64,000 nt of DNA from Citrobacter sp. On2M (GTDB taxonomy: Bacteria > Pseudomonadota > Gammaproteobacteria > Enterobacterales > Enterobacteriaceae), in NCBI RefSeq assembly GCF_018035235.1, contig NZ_WPCV01000005.1:1-64000 (forward strand), in the 5' to 3' direction. The notes beneath the pieces are model-generated. The model did no database searches and was not told the origin of the DNA. It saw only the letters and a program-made list of their open reading frames with translations. Numbering within the stretch: the first letter of the stretch is position 1; each line of letters begins with the position of its first letter. Positions 60,797-64,000 of the stretch are shown here, in pieces. Both the position numbers and the translations under genes were made by a program.

Positions 60797-61642
60797 CTAA
60801 TCCGATAGTTTCATTACATCAGAGACTTTCATTTGCTTCAAATGGCTATTTTTGTTCATGAAGTAATGGAATTGTCGGATAAAGTCAGTTGTGCAGGATT
60901 TAAGAGCCAAAGGTCTGTCGGTATCTTTGATTTGGCTGGACTGCCTCATTTCGCTTTCTTCGTCATCGTCTGTATATAGTAGTCTGGATAACCTGTCGTC
61001 AGAGACACGGATTTTTTTAACGGCTGCCCACACCAGGATATCCAGCATAGGTATTACACGATAGCTGATGAGTTTCTTGATAGTTCCGTATCCAAAACGA
61101 ACAGATTCCAATGGGTTTTCATCAATACCCTTAACTTTACGCCATTGCGGTAATGCAGCTTTAAGCGACTCTGCAATCTCTTCGTCTGTGCCACTTGCCA
61201 AATCAATCTCGATCATGACTGTTCGTGTAAACTGATCTGGCATAATGTCTGAAAGTGATTCCTCTCGAAGCTCTGCGTTTATAGAATAATTGTCACCTTC
61301 ATGCCAAACAAAACCTCCGCGTTGCATAGCAATAATGCTCGTTTCAGCAAGGCGATCAAGGGTTGTTAGAAAAAAATGGGGAGGTTGAAAAAGTTTGTTG
61401 GCAGGAGTCATGTATCCAAGTTGCCCTTCTGGAATCAAAAAAGGGTTGCCGGTGAAAATCTTTGAGAAGTAACCCATAAGAGTTCTGCTCTCAAACTCTT
61501 CCCGATACTCCTTAAAGAACAGATTCCGGGCCCATAACTCGTGATAGAAGTGTATCAATGAGAGATCTTCAAACTTGCGATAGTTATCTATGTTAAGCCA
61601 AGCTTTGATTTCTTTTGTATGCTCTGGTGACCAGTTGTTCAA
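60797..61642 (-). CDS. DUF6387-like protein of integrative elements
   Basis: 281 residues, helical, cytoplasmic. From memory it resembles the DUF6387 group often found beside AlpA and integrase genes in enterobacterial islands; I cannot verify this. Function unknown. The start appears to be a TTG at 61642, with GGAG eight nt upstream. An ATG a few bases further upstream is out of frame. Confidence 0.7.
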   Translation of the reverse strand: MNNWSPEHTKEIKAWLNIDNYRKFEDLSLIHFYHELWARNLFFKEYREEFESRTLMGYFSKIFTGNPFLIPEGQLGYMTPANKLFQPPHFFLTTLDRLAETSIIAMQRGGFVWHEGDNYSINAELREESLSDIMPDQFTRTVMIEIDLASGTDEEIAESLKAALPQWRKVKGIDENPLESVRFGYGTIKKLISYRVIPMLDILVWAAVKKIRVSDDRLSRLLYTDDDEESEMRQSSQIKDTDRPLALKSCTTDFIRQFHYFMNKNSHLKQMKVSDVMKLSD

Positions 61643-61914
61643 AATCCATTCTCCACCTATGCTGGTACTGCCCTACGGGTACAATTGAGTTATGCTGAAA
61701 AACTACCGTATACACTAATCGGTGAAAAGCTGATCCTTCTTGCGACTTCAGCTACCGACAGGAAGTTGAACTGAGAATTTTGTTACCTTTTGATACAATT
61801 TACAAATCTGATAATCATGAGAACTCATGTCATTAAGATTTATGGTTCCGTTTTAGAACCATGTGTGAAAAATAAAATGTAAATATTATTAAAAATCAAA
61901 TTGATGAGTAAGTA

Positions 61915-61932
61915 ATTACAGGGACGCCAGCC
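61915..61932 (+). repeat. Direct repeat copy 1 (candidate internal attR)
   Basis: ATTACAGGGACGCCAGCC matches 17 of 18 bases of the copy at 62925-62942. Together with the following bases it reads CGCCAGCCCACCA, one base shorter than the CGCCAGCTCCACCA end of ssrA. It lies exactly where base composition changes. Confidence 0.7.
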
Positions 61933-62061
61933 CACCAATCATGATTGGACAGTGCCAGGACAGCACTAGTAAAACAGGAAGTTAGCAGTCTCAGCAGGAC
62001 ACCGACCAGACGGTGAGGAGACAAAAAAGGATACACAAAGGAGCCGCGGCTCCCGAGTGAC

Positions 62062-62088
62062 AAAAAAGCCCGCATCAGCGGGCTTTTT
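62062..62088. terminator. Bidirectional terminator
   Basis: AAAAAAGCCCGC-ATCA-GCGGGCTTTTTT, perfect 12-bp stem with A and T tracts. Confidence 0.88.
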
Positions 62089-62258
62089 TGTTTCTGCTTT
62101 CCAGCCTCATTAGCCACGCTCAATGCAACCACAATCAACAACCCACTTTTCTTTCACCTTAGTCTGTAATCTTCCTCTCATACCTGCTTTTAGCCATAAC
62201 TGATGTGAGCATCGGCTATGAGCGAAAAGTGGAGGTCACCACTATGCTTTGATTCAGC

Positions 62259-62798
62259 TTATGGCGTCAGCCGATAATGCGACTGCACCAGACCTGAAGG
62301 GAAGCTGCGGCTGGATAATAGCGTCAAATCGATATCATGGGGCAGAACTCCGAACAGCGGTTTTCCCGAACCGAGCAGGACAGGAACGGTAGTGATAACG
62401 ATATCGGCGATCAGACCTTCGCGCAGGAACGACTGTATTAACTGCCCACCATCGATATAGACCCGGTGCACGTTCTTCTCCATCAGGTCAGCAAGAGCCT
62501 CCCCTGGCGTGAGGCATGAAAACTGCACTTTATCCTTCAGCGCCTCGGGCACGGTGGTATCGGCTAGCTGCCGGGAAAGCACCAGCACGGGCAGATCATA
62601 AGGCCATTCGTTAAAAGTCAGCACCTTCTCATAGCTGCCTCGACCCATAATGATCCAATCTTTGTCCGCGATGAATGCGGCATAGCCATGATCTTCTGTC
62701 GGGTCATCGCGCTTTAACAGCCAGTCGATATCACCATCCTGCCGAGCGATAAAACCATCAAGACTGACCGCGATGAAAACATGTGTGGTGACCATCAT
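62259..62798 (-). CDS. RibD C-terminal / dihydrofolate reductase-like family protein
   Basis: 179 residues of the RibD_C (bacterial bifunctional deaminase-reductase C-terminal) family: HVFIAVSLDGFIARQDGDIDWL at the start, IIMGRGSYE, VYIDGGQLIQ and PVLLGSGKPLF. Stand-alone members are probable NADPH-dependent reductases with unknown substrates. GGAG precedes the ATG. It sits alone between the two 18-bp repeats with normal enterobacterial base composition, so it may have been moved as part of a tandem insertion. Confidence 0.85.
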   Translation of the reverse strand: MMVTTHVFIAVSLDGFIARQDGDIDWLLKRDDPTEDHGYAAFIADKDWIIMGRGSYEKVLTFNEWPYDLPVLVLSRQLADTTVPEALKDKVQFSCLTPGEALADLMEKNVHRVYIDGGQLIQSFLREGLIADIVITTVPVLLGSGKPLFGVLPHDIDLTLLSSRSFPSGLVQSHYRLTP

Positions 62799-62924
62799 GT
62801 GCTCCGTGTTCAGATTGCATATATCTCGTTGAGTTTAGCAGTGTTAGCGATATTGATATGTTCCGATAAAGCCACATCACAATGTTAGCAACGTCCACCA
62901 GAGCCTCAACCACCTCCCATACCA

Positions 62925-62942
62925 ATTACAAGGACGCCAGCC
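62925..62942 (+). repeat. Direct repeat copy 2 (candidate right end, attR)
   Basis: ATTACAAGGACGCCAGCC; immediately afterwards the sequence becomes what I recall as the native ssrA downstream region (GGTGATTACCAGTGTCATCC). This marks the right chromosomal junction of the island. Confidence 0.7.
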
Positions 62943-62974
62943 GGTGATTACCAGTGTCATCCGATAAGTCCTAA

Positions 62975-63009
62975 GAGCCCGCACGGCGCAAGTTCTGCGG
63001 GCTTTTTTG
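62975..63009 (+). terminator. Original chromosomal ssrA terminator
   Basis: AGAGCCCGCACGGCGCAAGTTCTGCGGGCTTTTTT resembles the hairpin at 41570-41603 and lies 33 nt past the right junction. It was separated from ssrA by the island. Confidence 0.8.
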
Positions 63010-63074
63010 TGCCCTCATTTTATCCAGCGAAGTCCGAAGATAACCCATTAAATCCGAACCTTTTAGACACTTTG

Positions 63075-64000
63075 TTACCAGGCATAGGCCTCAGGGGCTT
63101 CCCCGCCTGGTCCTGGCCAAATAGCATCCAGTTTTTCAAGTGTTTCAGGCGTTAACGTTACAGACAGCGCATTGAGATTCTGACGAAGTTGTTCAACCGT
63201 ACGTGGCCCGCTGAGTACGCTGGTGACGGTCGGATTTTGCAATAGCCAGGCAAGCGCAACGTCAGCCGGCGTTTCACCCATTTCATCGCAAAGCTGCTCC
63301 CAGGCTTCCAGCTGTGGCCGCAGATGATTGATTTGCACCTGCATATGCGGTGTTGCCCTGCGCCCCTCTGTCATTTTACGCAGCACACCGCCCAGCATTC
63401 CCCTCCCTACCGGACTCCATGGGATAAGGCCAATGCCGTAATGACGCAGCGCAGGGATCACCTCCAGCTCAACCGTGCGCTGGGTCAGATTGTACAGGCT
63501 CTGTTCAGATGCCAGTCCCAGCAGGTTACGTACGTCGGCCTTACATTGTGCGGTAGCAATGTCCCAGCCAGCAAAGTTACTGCTGCCCACATAACTAATT
63601 TTACCCTCACGGATCAGCTGTTCCATAGCCTGCCAGATCTCCTCCCAGGGGGTGTTCCGGTCGATATGGTGCATCTGATAGAGATCGATATGGTCCGTTT
63701 TGAGCCTTTTCAGGCTGGCTTCACATGCCCGGCGAATATGGTAAGCGGACAAATATTTATCGTTCGGACCCGTATCCATCGGCTGATAAACTTTTGTGGC
63801 CAGCACGATCCGCTCGCGCTTCCCGCTGCGCGCCAGCCAGTTGCCGATGATCTCTTCGGATGTCCCGTACCCCTTTGCCATATCCGGCGACTGCGGTCCG
63901 CCGTAAACATCGGCGGTATCGAAAAAGTTGATACCCGCATCCACCGCCTCATCCATGATCCTGAAGCTGGTTGGCTCATCCGTCAGTTCACCAAAGTTCA
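63075..64000 (-). CDS. Aldo/keto reductase, 5' end outside window
   Basis: NADPH-dependent oxidoreductase with a TIM-barrel fold. The frame stays open to the window edge: an internal ATG at 63956 is preceded in frame by NFGELTDEPTSFRI, typical of the family's N-terminal part, so the real start is beyond 64000. Visible motifs: NFFDTADVYG (catalytic Asp and Tyr), VLATKVYQ (Lys), DLYQMHHID (His) and IPWSPVGRGML. Substrate unknown. It is backbone sequence right of the island. Confidence 0.9.
   Translation of the reverse strand, partial: NFGELTDEPTSFRIMDEAVDAGINFFDTADVYGGPQSPDMAKGYGTSEEIIGNWLARSGKRERIVLATKVYQPMDTGPNDKYLSAYHIRRACEASLKRLKTDHIDLYQMHHIDRNTPWEEIWQAMEQLIREGKISYVGSSNFAGWDIATAQCKADVRNLLGLASEQSLYNLTQRTVELEVIPALRHYGIGLIPWSPVGRGMLGGVLRKMTEGRRATPHMQVQINHLRPQLEAWEQLCDEMGETPADVALAWLLQNPTVTSVLSGPRTVEQLRQNLNALSVTLTPETLEKLDAIWPGPGGEAPEAYAW

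Larger units (their letters stand above)
61643..62258. other. Non-coding junction region with attR-like repeat and terminators
   Basis: No gene is seen. The left half is A/T rich; at 61915 an 18-bp sequence ending GGACGCCAGCC begins that recurs at 62925, and 61935-61948 is a perfect palindrome (CCAATCATGATTGG). GC content rises to backbone level after about 61920. A strong bidirectional terminator (AAAAAAGCCCGC-ATCA-GCGGGCTTTTTT) lies at 62062-62088. Confidence 0.65.

Overview
The window is chromosomal DNA from a member of the Enterobacteriaceae. The gene order from the 16S rRNA end through clpB, rluD, bamD, pheA, tyrA-aroF, the yfiLRN-yfiB cluster, the rpsP-rplS operon, ffh, grpE, nadK, recN, bamE and smpB to ssrA matches the Escherichia/Salmonella/Citrobacter backbone, and most proteins are near-identical in length to their E. 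coli counterparts. A Bap-type giant adhesin with its own type I secretion genes between smpB and ssrA is an arrangement I know from Salmonella, so a Salmonella or Citrobacter-like genome is most likely. I cannot fix the species from the sequence alone.

Layout. 1-430: 5' end of a 16S rRNA gene on the minus strand with its leader, boxA and tandem P1/P2 promoters. 500-24,430: housekeeping backbone covering protein disaggregation (clpB, grpE), ribosome biogenesis and translation (rluD, raiA, rplS, trmD, rimM, rpsP, smpB), Phe/Tyr biosynthesis (pheL-pheA, aroF-tyrA), c-di-GMP signalling (yfiR-dgcN-yfiB), outer-membrane assembly (bamD, bamE), protein targeting (ffh), NAD kinase and the SOS gene recN. 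Several classical control sites are legible: a sigma-32 promoter at clpB, a class II CRP site at raiA, the phe attenuator, TyrR boxes at aroF and two LexA boxes at recN. 24,995-41,099: bapABCD, a 3,746-residue surface protein of Ig-like repeats followed by a TolC-like channel, an ABC exporter and an HlyD-type adaptor. 41,172-41,535: ssrA (tmRNA).

From about 41,530 to about 62,940 lies an AT-rich genomic island inserted at the 3' end of ssrA. It is a mosaic with three unrelated DNA-recombination systems: a P4-type tyrosine integrase beside ssrA; a large serine recombinase translationally coupled to two ParB-like proteins; and an operon of three overlapping tyrosine recombinases plus a small helper matching the ginABCD/GInt plan. 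It also carries a MOB relaxase-MobC pair, a Ser/Thr kinase-TPR operon of unknown purpose, small lipoproteins, an AlpA-like regulator and several unknown genes. A decayed copy of a P4-type integrase C-terminus at about 46.64-46.88 kb shows that at least two islands have accumulated at this site. An 18-bp near-repeat at 61,915 and 62,925 brackets a last segment holding a RibD/DHFR-like reductase gene. Chromosomal sequence resumes at about 62,943 with what looks like the native ssrA downstream terminator and an aldo/keto reductase gene running off the window.

The best candidates for an undescribed system are the kinase-TPR operon (47,093-49,822) and the serine recombinase-ParB-ParB trio (43,212-46,547). 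The ginABCD-like operon is a little-studied but described type of mobile island.
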